DNA from: REEB85 sp018971455
GTDB lineage: Bacteria; Pseudomonadota; Alphaproteobacteria; Acetobacterales; Acetobacteraceae
Assembly: GCA_028871195.1 (NCBI GenBank)
Contig: JAGWNT010000018.1
Location: 1 to 47,071, forward strand
DNA length: 47,071 nucleotides
Direction of reading: 5' to 3'
This document shows positions 32,175-40,603 of the stretch, piece by piece (the stretch's first letter is position 1; each line of letters begins with the position of its first letter). The position numbers were made by a program, and so were the translations under genes. The notes under the pieces are model-generated. The model was given only the letters and a program-made list of their open reading frames with translations. It was not told the origin of the DNA and did no database searches.

Positions 32175-33818
32175 TCAGATGCCACCCGTTGTATGCAGCA
32201 CGCGATAGGAAATGGCGAGATAGGCGCCGCCGAGCAGCAGCACCGACATGGCGAACAGGAAAACGGCGGTCAGCCGCCCCCGCACCACGGCGACATTGAG
32301 CAACGACACGCCACCGGCCACCGGCAATCCGAGATCCCGCAGCTCATCAATGGTGTGAAACGACTGATCGAACTGCACCAGCAGCACCGCGAGCCCCAGG
32401 CCGCTGGCCAGGCCGGCGATCAGGACGCCGAACAGGAGCAGCGCGCGCTTCGGCGCCACGGGATTCTGCGGCACCTGCGGCGGATCGACCACCTGGATCT
32501 TGATCTTGTCCGCGTCCGCCTGCGCGGCGGTCGCAATTCGCATCGACTCGCGCCGCGCGAGCAGCTCCTGATAATTCTTGCGCAGCACGTCGTAGTCGCG
32601 GTTGAGGTTGATGTATTCCGCCTGCAGTCCGGGCGCGCTGCGGGCAATCTCGTTCAGCCGGTCGCGATTATGCACCGCGTCGGCCACCTGCCGCTGCAAC
32701 GAGGCGATGCTCGATTGCGCCTCCACCAGCCGCACCTTGAGTTGCTCGTAAACGGGATTGGGCAGCGAATGCGAACCCAGGGCCGGCACCGCAGCGCTGC
32801 CTGTCGAATCTTTGCCGGCGGCGTCGGTCGCCGATTTGTCGCGGGCGGCCTTGATCGCGGCCTTCGCCATGGCGGCCTTTTCGGCGGCAATGGCGCTGGC
32901 GACCGCGGCGGCGTGCGACGCGGCCTCCGCCTTCAGGGCGGCCAGCCGCTTGCGCGCGGCGATCACGTCCGGGTGGTTGTTGGTGTCGCGCAGCAGGAGG
33001 TCATCGAGCTCGCGCTGGGCCGCCTCGACCCGCGGATCGAGCGCCGTGCCGCCAGGACCGGCGGCCGTGGCGGCCGATTCCGTGACAACGAGCGGCGGAG
33101 TCTTCGCGATCTCGGCGTTGAGCACGTCCCGCTTGGCCACCTCATCGGCCAGCCGGCCCTGCAGGTCATGCACCGTGGCATCGGCCTGCTCGAGGCCGGA
33201 AACCCCGCCAGCGCCGGCCGGCAGAAGATCGACGTATTTGGCGCGGAAATCGGCGCGCTTCTTCTCGGCGTCGCGCAGCTGCCGCTCATATCCGGCGATC
33301 TGCTGCTGGAGGAAGAGCTGGGCGTTGTCCATCTCCGCGCGGTTATTGCCGGTGCGGCTTTCGATGAACGTTGTCAGGACCGCCTGCACCACGTCATAGG
33401 CAAGCTTGGGGCTGGTGTTGCGATAGGTGATGCGGAACAGGTTTTCCGTCTGCGGCGTGATCGTGATGGCCTGCGCCAGGCCGTTTACCATGGTTTCCAT
33501 GTCGGCCGGGCCGCGAATCCTGAGGTCGAGATCCGTGTTGGACACCAGTTTCTCGAGATTGGGCCGGCTCAGCAGCGTGCGTTGTAGAATATCGAGCTGG
33601 CCATTCAGCGAGTTGTCCAGGGCGATGCCGCGCAGCAGCGGCGTCAGCACCGCATCAACATTGACGTAGAGCCGCGCGCTGGCCTCGTACTGGTTGGGAA
33701 TCAGATAGACGATGGTCCATCCGGCGCCGCAGACGATCCATGACAGCGCGACCGCCGCCCAACGATAGCGCCACGCCGCAATCAGGATGCGGCGGGCCAT
33801 AATCAACACGGCGCTCAT
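32175..33818 (-). CDS. XrtA-associated chain-length determinant protein (Wzz/GumC type)
   Basis: A 547-residue inner-membrane protein. An N-terminal TM at about 15-40 is followed by a Wzz domain (YEASARLYVNVDAVLTPLLRG). Next is a long periplasmic coiled coil, including an Ala/Lys-rich helix near 300-345 (ASAIAAEKAAMAKAAIKAAR). The C-terminal membrane region is RALLLFGVLIAGLASGLGLAVLLVQF. An extra hydrophobic segment lies near the end (LTAVFLFAMSVLLLGGAYLAISYRVL). It controls chain length and partners the BY-kinase. Proline-rich VVDPPQVPQNPVAPKR precedes the C-terminal TM as usual. TIGR03007-like. Confidence 0.93.
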   Translation of the reverse strand: MSAVLIMARRILIAAWRYRWAAVALSWIVCGAGWTIVYLIPNQYEASARLYVNVDAVLTPLLRGIALDNSLNGQLDILQRTLLSRPNLEKLVSNTDLDLRIRGPADMETMVNGLAQAITITPQTENLFRITYRNTSPKLAYDVVQAVLTTFIESRTGNNRAEMDNAQLFLQQQIAGYERQLRDAEKKRADFRAKYVDLLPAGAGGVSGLEQADATVHDLQGRLADEVAKRDVLNAEIAKTPPLVVTESAATAAGPGGTALDPRVEAAQRELDDLLLRDTNNHPDVIAARKRLAALKAEAASHAAAVASAIAAEKAAMAKAAIKAARDKSATDAAGKDSTGSAAVPALGSHSLPNPVYEQLKVRLVEAQSSIASLQRQVADAVHNRDRLNEIARSAPGLQAEYINLNRDYDVLRKNYQELLARRESMRIATAAQADADKIKIQVVDPPQVPQNPVAPKRALLLFGVLIAGLASGLGLAVLLVQFDQSFHTIDELRDLGLPVAGGVSLLNVAVVRGRLTAVFLFAMSVLLLGGAYLAISYRVLHTTGGI

Positions 33819-33832
33819 CGCGGGCTACGCCT

Positions 33833-34528
33833 TCAGAACCAGCTCTGCGGTATGATCAACGTATCGCCGGGCTGCATCTCGACGTTCTGGCCGATATCGC
33901 CATCCTTCAGCAGGTCGGACAGATGAACCGGAATCTTGGTGCTCTTGCCGTTCACCTCGCGGATGATCACCGCGCTGTTGCCGGCCGCGTATTTGGTCAG
34001 CCCCTTCACCGCGATCATCACGTCCAGCACGGTCATGTGATTGCGGTAGGGGATCGCCTGCGGCGCCGTGGCCTCGCCGATGACCCGCACCTGGCGGCTG
34101 AAAGGACCGACGAAGTTGGTCACCATCACGGTGACGATCGGGTCCTTCACGTATTCCTTGAGCCGTTCGGTCAGCTCCTTGCCCAGCTGGGTCGGCGTCT
34201 TGCCGGCGGCGACGATGTCGGGGATCAGCGGCATCGAGATCCGCCCGTCAGGCCGCACCGGCAGGCTCGGCACGCTCAGCTCCGGCGCGCGATAGACCGA
34301 AATGCCGAGCTGGTCGCCCGCGCCGATGACATATTGCTGATTGGTCGGATCGACGGCGCCCGTGGGGCTCCCGGCCGCGCCGACCGGGGTGGCCGGCACC
34401 GTGGCCGCATTCTGCGGGCCGATCTGGCTGGCGCATCCAGCCAGCAGCGCCACCGACAGAAGCTGGGCCAGCACACGCCGCGCCGTAACCCGCCCGCTAT
34501 TCCAAACTCGCCGCCGCGTCATGACCAT
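33833..34528 (-). CDS. XrtA-associated polysaccharide export lipoprotein (Wza-like)
   Basis: A 231-residue outer-membrane export protein. Lipoprotein signal peptide with lipobox LLAGC (Cys32). Then YVIGAGDQLGISVYRAPELSVPSLPVRPDGRISMPLIPDIVAAGKTP, the polysaccharide export (Poly_export) domain. An SLBB-type region follows (VRVIGEATAPQAIPYRNHMTVLDVMIAVKG) with QPGDTLIIPQSWF at the end, the normal terminus of this group. First gene of the minus-strand locus; ATG 34522 is a second possible start two codons in. A tRNA gene ends 43 bases upstream on the same strand, so the promoter is either in that short gap or before the tRNA. Confidence 0.94.
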   Translation of the reverse strand: MVMTRRRVWNSGRVTARRVLAQLLSVALLAGCASQIGPQNAATVPATPVGAAGSPTGAVDPTNQQYVIGAGDQLGISVYRAPELSVPSLPVRPDGRISMPLIPDIVAAGKTPTQLGKELTERLKEYVKDPIVTVMVTNFVGPFSRQVRVIGEATAPQAIPYRNHMTVLDVMIAVKGLTKYAAGNSAVIIREVNGKSTKIPVHLSDLLKDGDIGQNVEMQPGDTLIIPQSWF

Positions 34529-34571
34529 GCTCGCCCCGGACCTGTGCCAACTGATGAATGATATGCGAAAA

Positions 34572-34643
34572 TAGGCGCGGAAGGAATCGAACCCCCACCC
34601 TCTGCCATGTGATAGCAGCGCTCTGCCACTGAGCTACACGCCT
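34572..34643 (-). tRNA. tRNA-Val (anticodon CAC)
   Basis: The minus strand folds as a full cloverleaf. Acceptor AGGCGTG pairs with CGCGCCT (one G-U). D stem GCTC/GAGC. Anticodon stem CTGCT/GGCAG with loop ATCACAT, giving anticodon CAC. Variable loop AGGGT. T stem GGGGG/CCTTC around TTCGATT, with two G-U pairs. The discriminator base is A, right for valine. CCA is not encoded. Confidence 0.93.
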
Positions 34644-34907
34644 GCATCTGCGGCGACCTGCATCCAGCCCGCTCCGCCTAAGGCTGGGACGAGGCTGCCC
34701 TCGGCACAGACCTGACCTCGACCGGCTCGATCGTGAACGCTCTCAAACGACATGTAGCACTGCTAACAGCGCAGCGTAAAGATCAGGTTTAGTTTGCGCG
34801 GATCATTCAGATTCCAATGCAACCGGCGGTCGTCCTGGTCATGAGCGAATGCTTGACCGGCCCTCGCCCAAGCCGCTAGGTCGGACCAGGAACGGGGCAA
34901 GAAGGCG
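34644..34907. other. Intergenic region between tRNA-Val and prsK
   Basis: No protein gene or RNA fold that I can support. The stretch 34740-34830 is richer in A and T than its surroundings and is the likely place for divergent promoters of tRNA-Val (minus) and prsK (plus). I found no clear -24/-12 (sigma-54) or -35/-10 pair. Confidence 0.4.
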
Positions 34908-35006
34908 ATGCCGGACCACCCAGTGCAAGGCAGTTTCCTGTCGGCCCGTGGCCGGCCCGGACGCGATCCCATTGCACGGCTCCGCAACCGGCGGGTGCAT
35001 CGATGA
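34908..35006 (+). CDS. Possible 32-codon leader ORF coupled to prsK
   Basis: ATG 34908 follows AAGAAGGCG, a fair ribosome site. The frame (MPDHPVQGSFLSARGRPGRD, then 12 mostly basic residues) ends in TGA overlapping the prsK ATG as ATGA. About 10 of 32 codons end in A or T, more than in neighbouring genes, so the peptide itself may not be selected. It may serve only to deliver ribosomes to prsK. Low confidence. Confidence 0.25.
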   Translation: MPDHPVQGSFLSARGRPGRDPIARLRNRRVHR

Positions 35007-37087
35007 CCTCGACGGCGACCATCCTGTACGGTCTGTGCGCCCTGGCCTATGTGGCGCTCGCCGCCACCGTTCTGCCGCGGCGCCGGGTCGGCCGCAGCGG
35101 CGTGCTGCTGGCCGGCGCGGCGTTGGTCACCGCCGCCTGGGCCGGCGCGGTGATGCTGGCGCCGCGGCCGCCGTTCGGCGCGGCGGTGGTGGTACTCGAA
35201 CTCGCCCGTCCCGCCGCCTGGTTCGCCTTCCTTCTGCACCTCTACCGCCGGACCGTGGCGCGCGGGCAGCAGCGGCGGCAGGCCTTTTTCATGCTCGGAA
35301 TGGTCGCGGCCCTCGCACTCGGCGTGCTGCTCGTGGTCAGCCGGGCGGCGGCGAACGCGTCGATGATGCTGTGGCTGTCCTGGAACGTGGCGCGGCTCGG
35401 CATCGCCGTGTGCAGCGTCCTGCTCATCGAGAATCTCTATTTCAACACGGCCGAAGACACGCGATGGCACGTCAACCTGCCCTGCGTGGCGCTGGGCGCC
35501 CTGTCGGTCTACGACATCGCGCTGACCGGCGATGCCTTGCTGTTCCACGGCGCCGCGGCCCCCCTCTTCGAAGGCCGCGCGGTGGCGACGATCCTGGTCG
35601 CCCCGCTGCTCGCGCTTGCCGCCGGCCGGAACCGCCGGCGCTGGGAGATCAACATCCAGGTCTCGCGGAGTGCCGCCTTCCACAGCGCCACCTTGCTGAT
35701 CAGCGGGATCTTCCTCATCGGCCTCGTCATCGCCGGCGAGGCGCTGCGCTACTTCGGCGCGGCCTGGGGCGGCGTTGCCGAAGTCAGCCTGATCTTTGCC
35801 GGCCTGGTCACCATCGCGGTGCTGCTGACCTCGCGCTCGGCCCGTTCCGTGCTGCGCCGCGCCGTGGTCGATCACTTCTTCAGCCACCGCTACGATTACC
35901 GCCGCGAATGGCTGCGCTGCATCGCCACCCTCGCCGCACCCGATGCCTATGTGGCGCTGCACACCCGGGTGATCCGCGCCGTCGCCGACGTGGTGGACAG
36001 CCCGGCCGGCGCGTTGTTCCTGCGCGAGCCGCGCGACGCCGCATTCCACTGGGCGGGAGCGTGGAACATGCCGGCCGTGACCACGCCGTTGATGGCCGAT
36101 CACGGGCTGGTGGCGGCGATGCGGGGCGGTGACTGGGTGGTCGAGGCCGCCCCGTTTGCCGCCGCCGACCCGGAGGGCGATCCGCTCGCCGGCGTATGGC
36201 TCGCCGTGCCGCTGCGCCACGGCGAAGCGATGACCGGGTTCATCCTGGCGGCCCGCCCGCGCGCGCCCTTCGCGCTCGACCGCGAGGTCTACGATCTCCT
36301 GCGCATGGTCGGCCGCCAGGTCGCCGCCTACGTCGCCGAGCAGCGCGCCACCGAGGTGCTGCTGCAAACCCGCGAACTGCACGAATTCAGCAAGCGCTTC
36401 GCCTTCGTCGCGCACGACATCAAGAACGTCTCCAGCCAGCTCTCGCTGCTTCTGTCGAATGCCGAAATCCACATGGACAATCCGGATTTCCGCGCCGACA
36501 TGCTGGCCACCATCCGCGCCTCGGTGGCCAAGATCTCGGCCCTCATCCGCCGCCTGCAGGCCCCCGGCAGCGATGTGGCCCAGGCGCTTCTGATGCCGGG
36601 CGAGCGGATCGACGGGATCGTCGCCAATATCCGGCGTGTCCGTGGCGCCGGGGTGGTGGAGCTGGCGCAGGACTCCGCCGTCGCCGCCATCGCCATGCCG
36701 GCGGCCGCCTTCGACGCGGTGGTGACCCATCTGCTCGACAATGCGATCGAGGCGACGCAGGAAGAGGCCGCGACGCGCGGGGAGGCGCCGCCGCCGGTCC
36801 GCATCGCGCTGCGCCACGAGGACCGCCGGGCGCAGATCGATATCGTCGACGAGGGCGCGGGCATGACGCCGGAATTCGTGCGCGACGAGCTGTTCCGCCC
36901 GCTGCGCAGCTCCAAGCGCGGCGGCAGCGGCATCGGGGCCTATCAGGCGCGCGAATTGCTCCGCAGCGCCGGCGGCGACCTGCTGGTGCTGACGCGGCCC
37001 GGCGGCGGCACAACCATGCGCCTGCTGCTGCCGCTGGTCGAAGGCACCACGCGCGGCGCGGTGCTGCCCGCCGGCGCCAGCGCCTAA
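35003..37087 (+). CDS. prsK: XrtA/PEP-CTERM-system sensor histidine kinase PrsK
   Basis: A 694-residue membrane kinase. About eight hydrophobic segments fill the first 270 residues, followed by RAVVDHFFSHRYDYRREWLRCIATLA, characteristic of PrsK. A GAF-like domain covers about 310-440. The phosphoacceptor helix reads FAFVAHDIKNVSSQLSLLLSN, with the His in HDIKN. The ATPase domain has HLLDNAIEAT (N box), DEGAGMT (G1) and GSGIGAYQARELL (G2). PrsK works with the sigma-54 activator PrsR to control exosortase loci; prsR is not in this window. Divergent from the locus it should regulate, with the tRNA between. It ends 25 bases from a convergent gene. Confidence 0.93.
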   Translation: MTSTATILYGLCALAYVALAATVLPRRRVGRSGVLLAGAALVTAAWAGAVMLAPRPPFGAAVVVLELARPAAWFAFLLHLYRRTVARGQQRRQAFFMLGMVAALALGVLLVVSRAAANASMMLWLSWNVARLGIAVCSVLLIENLYFNTAEDTRWHVNLPCVALGALSVYDIALTGDALLFHGAAAPLFEGRAVATILVAPLLALAAGRNRRRWEINIQVSRSAAFHSATLLISGIFLIGLVIAGEALRYFGAAWGGVAEVSLIFAGLVTIAVLLTSRSARSVLRRAVVDHFFSHRYDYRREWLRCIATLAAPDAYVALHTRVIRAVADVVDSPAGALFLREPRDAAFHWAGAWNMPAVTTPLMADHGLVAAMRGGDWVVEAAPFAAADPEGDPLAGVWLAVPLRHGEAMTGFILAARPRAPFALDREVYDLLRMVGRQVAAYVAEQRATEVLLQTRELHEFSKRFAFVAHDIKNVSSQLSLLLSNAEIHMDNPDFRADMLATIRASVAKISALIRRLQAPGSDVAQALLMPGERIDGIVANIRRVRGAGVVELAQDSAVAAIAMPAAAFDAVVTHLLDNAIEATQEEAATRGEAPPPVRIALRHEDRRAQIDIVDEGAGMTPEFVRDELFRPLRSSKRGGSGIGAYQARELLRSAGGDLLVLTRPGGGTTMRLLLPLVEGTTRGAVLPAGASA

Positions 37088-37112
37088 CCCCGGAGCGATC
37101 TCCTCGCCCTCT

Positions 37113-39254
37113 CTATCGGCGCGCCGCCTTCACGATCAGGGCATCCACGGCGACCATGCGGGCACCCGCGCAGATCAGCGGATTGATGTCGATCTCGGCG
37201 ATCGCCGCGCAATGATCGGCGAGGAACTCCGAGACCCGCACCAGCACATCGGCAAGGCCGTCGAGATCGACCGGCGGGCCGCCGCGGAAGCCGCGCAGCA
37301 CGGCCGCGCCGCGCAGCCGATCGAGCATCCCGCGCGCCTCGCCGGGCGTGACCGGCGCCAGCCCGATCTGCGTATCGGCCAGCAATTCGACCAGAACGCC
37401 GCCCAGCCCGACGATGACGAGCGGGCCGAACAGCGGATCGACCCGCCCGCCGATCACCAGTTCCACGCCTTGCGGCGCCATCGGCTGCACCAGCACGCCA
37501 TTGATGCGCGCCGGCGGATCGACCCGCGCGGCATTCGCCATCACCGCGGCATAGGCCGCGCGCACCTCCGCGGCACCGCGCAGGTTGAGCCGGATGACAC
37601 CGGCCTCGGTCTTGTGCGGCAGGTCGGGGCTCTCGACCTTCAGGGCCGCCGGAAACCCCAGGGCCTCGGCCGCTTCGGCCGCCTCATCGGCGCTCTGCAC
37701 CAGGCGCTCGCGCACCACCGGCACGCCATAGAGCTCGAGCACCTGCTTGGCCTCGCGCTCGGTCAAGGTGGCGTGGCCCGCCACCGCCAGCAGCGCCGCC
37801 GCCCTGCCACCCGCCGCCGGATCACTGCGCCGGACCAGCCGCCGGGGCCCGCCCGCCGCAAGGGCCGCGCGGGCCTGCCAGGCGGCGATCGCGGCGAAGG
37901 CCCGGTCCATCGAGCGGAACAGCGGCACGTCGGGGTTGGTCTCGGTCTCTAGCGATCCGGGCCCCTCCAGCCACTCGCTCAGCCAAGCCACGATCACCGG
38001 CTTGCCGGTGCGCCGCACCGCCTCGCTGTAGAACGGCAGGCGGGCGGCCCCGTGCGGACTGGCATAGACGTTGGGGATCAGCAGCGCCCCGAAATTGGGA
38101 TCATCGAGCAGGGCGTTGGCGCAGGCCGGCAGGCTCTCCGGGTCGGTCAGCACCTGGGCGGTGACGTCGCAGGGATTGCGCGCCGAGCCGAACTCGGGAA
38201 TGCGCGCCTCCAGCACGGCGCGCGCCGGCGGCTCGGGCTGCGGCAGGGCGATGCCGTGCGCCTCGGCTTTGTCGGCGGCCATGATCGCGGCCCCCCCGGA
38301 TGTGGCGAGCACGGCAACGCCCGGCGCGCGGGGCGGCCCGACCTTGGCGAAGAAGCTCGCCGTCTCGATCAGCGCCTCCATGTCATCGACCAGCACCACG
38401 CCCGCGCGCGCGAAGGCGGCGCGATAGGCCTCATGCGCCCCGGCGAGCGACCCGGTATGTGACATCGCCGCCTGCGCACCGTGATCGCCGACCGCCAGCT
38501 TGCAGGCCACCACCGGCTTGCCGGCGGCCCAGGCAAGGTCGGCGGCCCGCAGCAGGCGGGCGGGCTCGGCCATGCCCTCGAACAGCAAGGCTATCACGGC
38601 GCAGCCCGGATCGGCGGCAAGGTAGGCGAGGTAATCCGCCATATCGACGTCGCAGGAATTGCCCGAGGTGAAGACATGGCTGAGCGAGACGCCGCGCCGC
38701 GTCGCCTGCTCGAAGGAAAAACCCAGGGCGCCGGACTGGCTGATCACCCCGATCGCGCCGGCGCGCGGCGCCGGCACGTCCGCGGGCGGCATGAAGGTGA
38801 TGCGCGTCTGGCGGGCGTAGTTGGTCACCCCGATGCAGTTCGGCCCGACCAGCGGCACGCCCGATTGCCGCGCGAGGTCGGCAAGCCGCAGCTGCTGGGC
38901 CAGGCGCTCGGGCTTGCCGGTCTCGCTGTAGCCCGAGGCGAAGACGATGGTGCCCCCCGCACCACGGGCGATGCTGTCCGCCACCACCGGCTCCACCGCC
39001 TCGCGCGGCACGGTGATCACCACGCAGTCGGGCGCCTCCGGCAGGTCGGCGACGGAGGGGTGGCAGACGCGCTCGCCGATCCGGCCGTAGCGCGCGTTGA
39101 CCAGATGGATGCGCCCGCCATAGGGCGCGAGATTGGCCAGCACGCGCTCGCCGAAGGCGCCCTCGCGGGGCGTGGCGCCGACAATGGCGATGCTGGCCGG
39201 ATTGAGCAGCCGGGCAAGCTGCGCGTGCGTGTAGAGCCCCTGGCGCGTCGTCAT
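37113..39254 (-). CDS. NDP-forming acyl-CoA synthetase (acetate--CoA ligase family)
   Basis: About 713 residues from ATG 39254 (MTTRQGLYTHAQL). Order: CoA-binding Rossmann domain (LNPASIAIVGATPREGAFGERVL...); succinyl-CoA ligase-like domain with GVISQSGALGFSFEQA; the phospho-histidine segment MSHTGSLAGAHEAY; and a C-terminal ATP-grasp domain (LTEREAKQVLELYGVPVVRERL ... FPAALKVESPDLPHKTEAGVIRLNL ... INPLI). This single-chain alpha-beta fusion makes acyl-CoA with ATP, releasing ADP and phosphate, or works in reverse. A farther start at 39311 would add 19 residues with no better ribosome site. Divergent from paaG. Substrate unknown; an aromatic or alicyclic acid would fit the neighbourhood. Confidence 0.9.
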   Translation of the reverse strand: MTTRQGLYTHAQLARLLNPASIAIVGATPREGAFGERVLANLAPYGGRIHLVNARYGRIGERVCHPSVADLPEAPDCVVITVPREAVEPVVADSIARGAGGTIVFASGYSETGKPERLAQQLRLADLARQSGVPLVGPNCIGVTNYARQTRITFMPPADVPAPRAGAIGVISQSGALGFSFEQATRRGVSLSHVFTSGNSCDVDMADYLAYLAADPGCAVIALLFEGMAEPARLLRAADLAWAAGKPVVACKLAVGDHGAQAAMSHTGSLAGAHEAYRAAFARAGVVLVDDMEALIETASFFAKVGPPRAPGVAVLATSGGAAIMAADKAEAHGIALPQPEPPARAVLEARIPEFGSARNPCDVTAQVLTDPESLPACANALLDDPNFGALLIPNVYASPHGAARLPFYSEAVRRTGKPVIVAWLSEWLEGPGSLETETNPDVPLFRSMDRAFAAIAAWQARAALAAGGPRRLVRRSDPAAGGRAAALLAVAGHATLTEREAKQVLELYGVPVVRERLVQSADEAAEAAEALGFPAALKVESPDLPHKTEAGVIRLNLRGAAEVRAAYAAVMANAARVDPPARINGVLVQPMAPQGVELVIGGRVDPLFGPLVIVGLGGVLVELLADTQIGLAPVTPGEARGMLDRLRGAAVLRGFRGGPPVDLDGLADVLVRVSEFLADHCAAIAEIDINPLICAGARMVAVDALIVKAARR

Positions 39255-39371
39255 CCTGGTCGCATCCCCCGTCTTTGCGGCCAGGATAGCCACCGCGCCG
39301 GGCCTCGTCACGACGCCAGGCGGACAGTATCATTGCGCCTCAGGCAGGCGGCATGAGGGAGGGAGAAGGCG

Positions 39372-40163
39372 ATGGAGGAAAGCATCCTGGTGGCACGGCG
39401 GGCGGGGTACCGCATCGTCACCCTCAACCGCCCGGAACGGATGAACGCGCTCGACCGGACGACCCTGGAGGGCCTGACCGCGGCGCTCGATGCGGCCGAG
39501 GCCGATCCCGAATGCCGGGCCCTGTTGCTCACCGGCAATGGCCGCGGCTTCTGCGCCGGCGCCGACCTCTCGGCCACCGGCCCGGCCAACGGGCTGGCCC
39601 GCGATCTCGGCGCCTCCATCGAGGCGAGCTGGAATCCGCTGGCGCGCAAGCTGTCGACGCTGCGCATGCCCAGCGTCTGCGCGGTGAACGGCGTCGCCGC
39701 CGGGGCCGGGGCGAATGTGGCGCTGGGCTGCGACATCGTGCTGGCGGCCCGCTCGGCGCGCTTCATCCAGGCCTTCGCCAGGATCGGCCTGGTCCCCGAT
39801 TGCGGCGGCACGTTTCACCTTCCCCGTCTGGTCGGCGAGGCGCGGGCGCGGGCGCTGGCCATGCTGGCCGAGCCGGTCGCGGCCGAGCACGCGGAGGCGA
39901 TGGGCATGATCTGGCGCGTCGTTGACGACGAGCTGCTGATGGAGGAGGCGGAGAAGCTCGCCGCCCACCTCGCCACCCAGCCGACGCAGGCGCTGGTGCT
40001 GACCCGCCGCGCACTGCGCGCCTCGGCCGGCAATGATTTCGACACCCAGCTCGACCTCGAGCGCGACACCCAGCGCGAGGCCGGCTACACGCCCGACTTC
40101 GCCGAGGGTGTCAGGGCTTTTCTCGAGAAGCGCCCGCCGGTCTTCACCGGACACCCGGCATGA
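39372..40163 (+). CDS. paaG: 1,2-epoxyphenylacetyl-CoA isomerase
   Basis: A 263-residue crotonase-family enzyme with strong site GGGAGGGAGAAGGCG before ATG. It fits PaaG closely: RALLLTGNGRGFCAGADLS, SVCAVNGVAAGAGANVALGCDIVLAARSARF, AFARIGLVPDCGGTFHLPRLVG, AEAMGMIWRVVDDELL, FDTQLDLERDTQREAG and the end VRAFLEKRPPVFTG. PaaG isomerises the ring epoxide of phenylacetyl-CoA to an oxepin and also acts later in beta-oxidation of the product. ATGA overlap with paaI. The epoxidase genes paaABCDE are absent from the window. Confidence 0.92.
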   Translation: MEESILVARRAGYRIVTLNRPERMNALDRTTLEGLTAALDAAEADPECRALLLTGNGRGFCAGADLSATGPANGLARDLGASIEASWNPLARKLSTLRMPSVCAVNGVAAGAGANVALGCDIVLAARSARFIQAFARIGLVPDCGGTFHLPRLVGEARARALAMLAEPVAAEHAEAMGMIWRVVDDELLMEEAEKLAAHLATQPTQALVLTRRALRASAGNDFDTQLDLERDTQREAGYTPDFAEGVRAFLEKRPPVFTGHPA

Positions 40164-40603
40164 CGGTGCCCACGGATCCGCAGGCGCTGGCCCGCGCCTG
40201 CGCGGATGCGATGTGGGCGGACGACCTGTCCACCCAGGCGCTCGGCATGGCGATCGAACACATCGCCCCCGGCCAGGCGCGCATGGCGATGGAGGTGACG
40301 GCCGCGATGACCAACGGCCACGGCATCTGCCATGGCGGCTACATCTTCACCCTGGCCGATTCGGCCTTCGCCTTTGCCTGCAACACGTACAATGAGCGCG
40401 TCGTCGCCCAGCATTGCAGCATCACCTATCTGCGCCCCGGGCGGCGCGGCATGCGCCTCGTTGCCAACGCAATCGAGCGCAGCCGCAGCGGCCGCAGCGG
40501 AATCTACGACGTCACCGTCTCGGCCGATGAGCACGTGATCGCCGAATTCCGCGGCCATTCGCGCAGCCTCGGCCGCAAATTCTTCGAGGATGACGCGCCG
40601 TGA
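40160..40603 (+). CDS. paaI: Phenylacetyl-CoA-pathway thioesterase
   Basis: A 147-residue hotdog-fold thioesterase. GHGICHGGYIFTLADSAFAFACN contains the HGGxxFxLAD motif with the catalytic Asp. The N-terminal ALGMAIEHIAPGQARMAMEVT and SITYLRPGRRG also match PaaI. PaaI releases CoA from dead-end intermediates of phenylacetate breakdown. Four-base overlaps with both paaG (ATGA) and paaK (GTGA) show tight translational coupling. Confidence 0.92.
   Translation: MTVPTDPQALARACADAMWADDLSTQALGMAIEHIAPGQARMAMEVTAAMTNGHGICHGGYIFTLADSAFAFACNTYNERVVAQHCSITYLRPGRRGMRLVANAIERSRSGRSGIYDVTVSADEHVIAEFRGHSRSLGRKFFEDDAP

Noticed and set aside
34529..34575. TTGGCACAGG on the minus strand upstream of the export lipoprotein, resembling a sigma-54 -24 element (PrsR loci use sigma-54)
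   Set aside because: The -12 position ten bases after GG reads GG, not GC, and no TTGC follows. The match is only half a promoter.
34763..36817. A 684-codon open frame on the minus strand opposite prsK
   Set aside because: Its translation is Arg/Gly/His-rich low-complexity sequence without domains; prsK on the plus strand is unmistakable. GC-rich DNA gives such shadows.
39372..40163. Candidate BadK (cyclohex-1-enecarboxyl-CoA hydratase) to complete the alicyclic pathway
   Set aside because: The sequence follows PaaG throughout and the gene is coupled to paaI and paaK.
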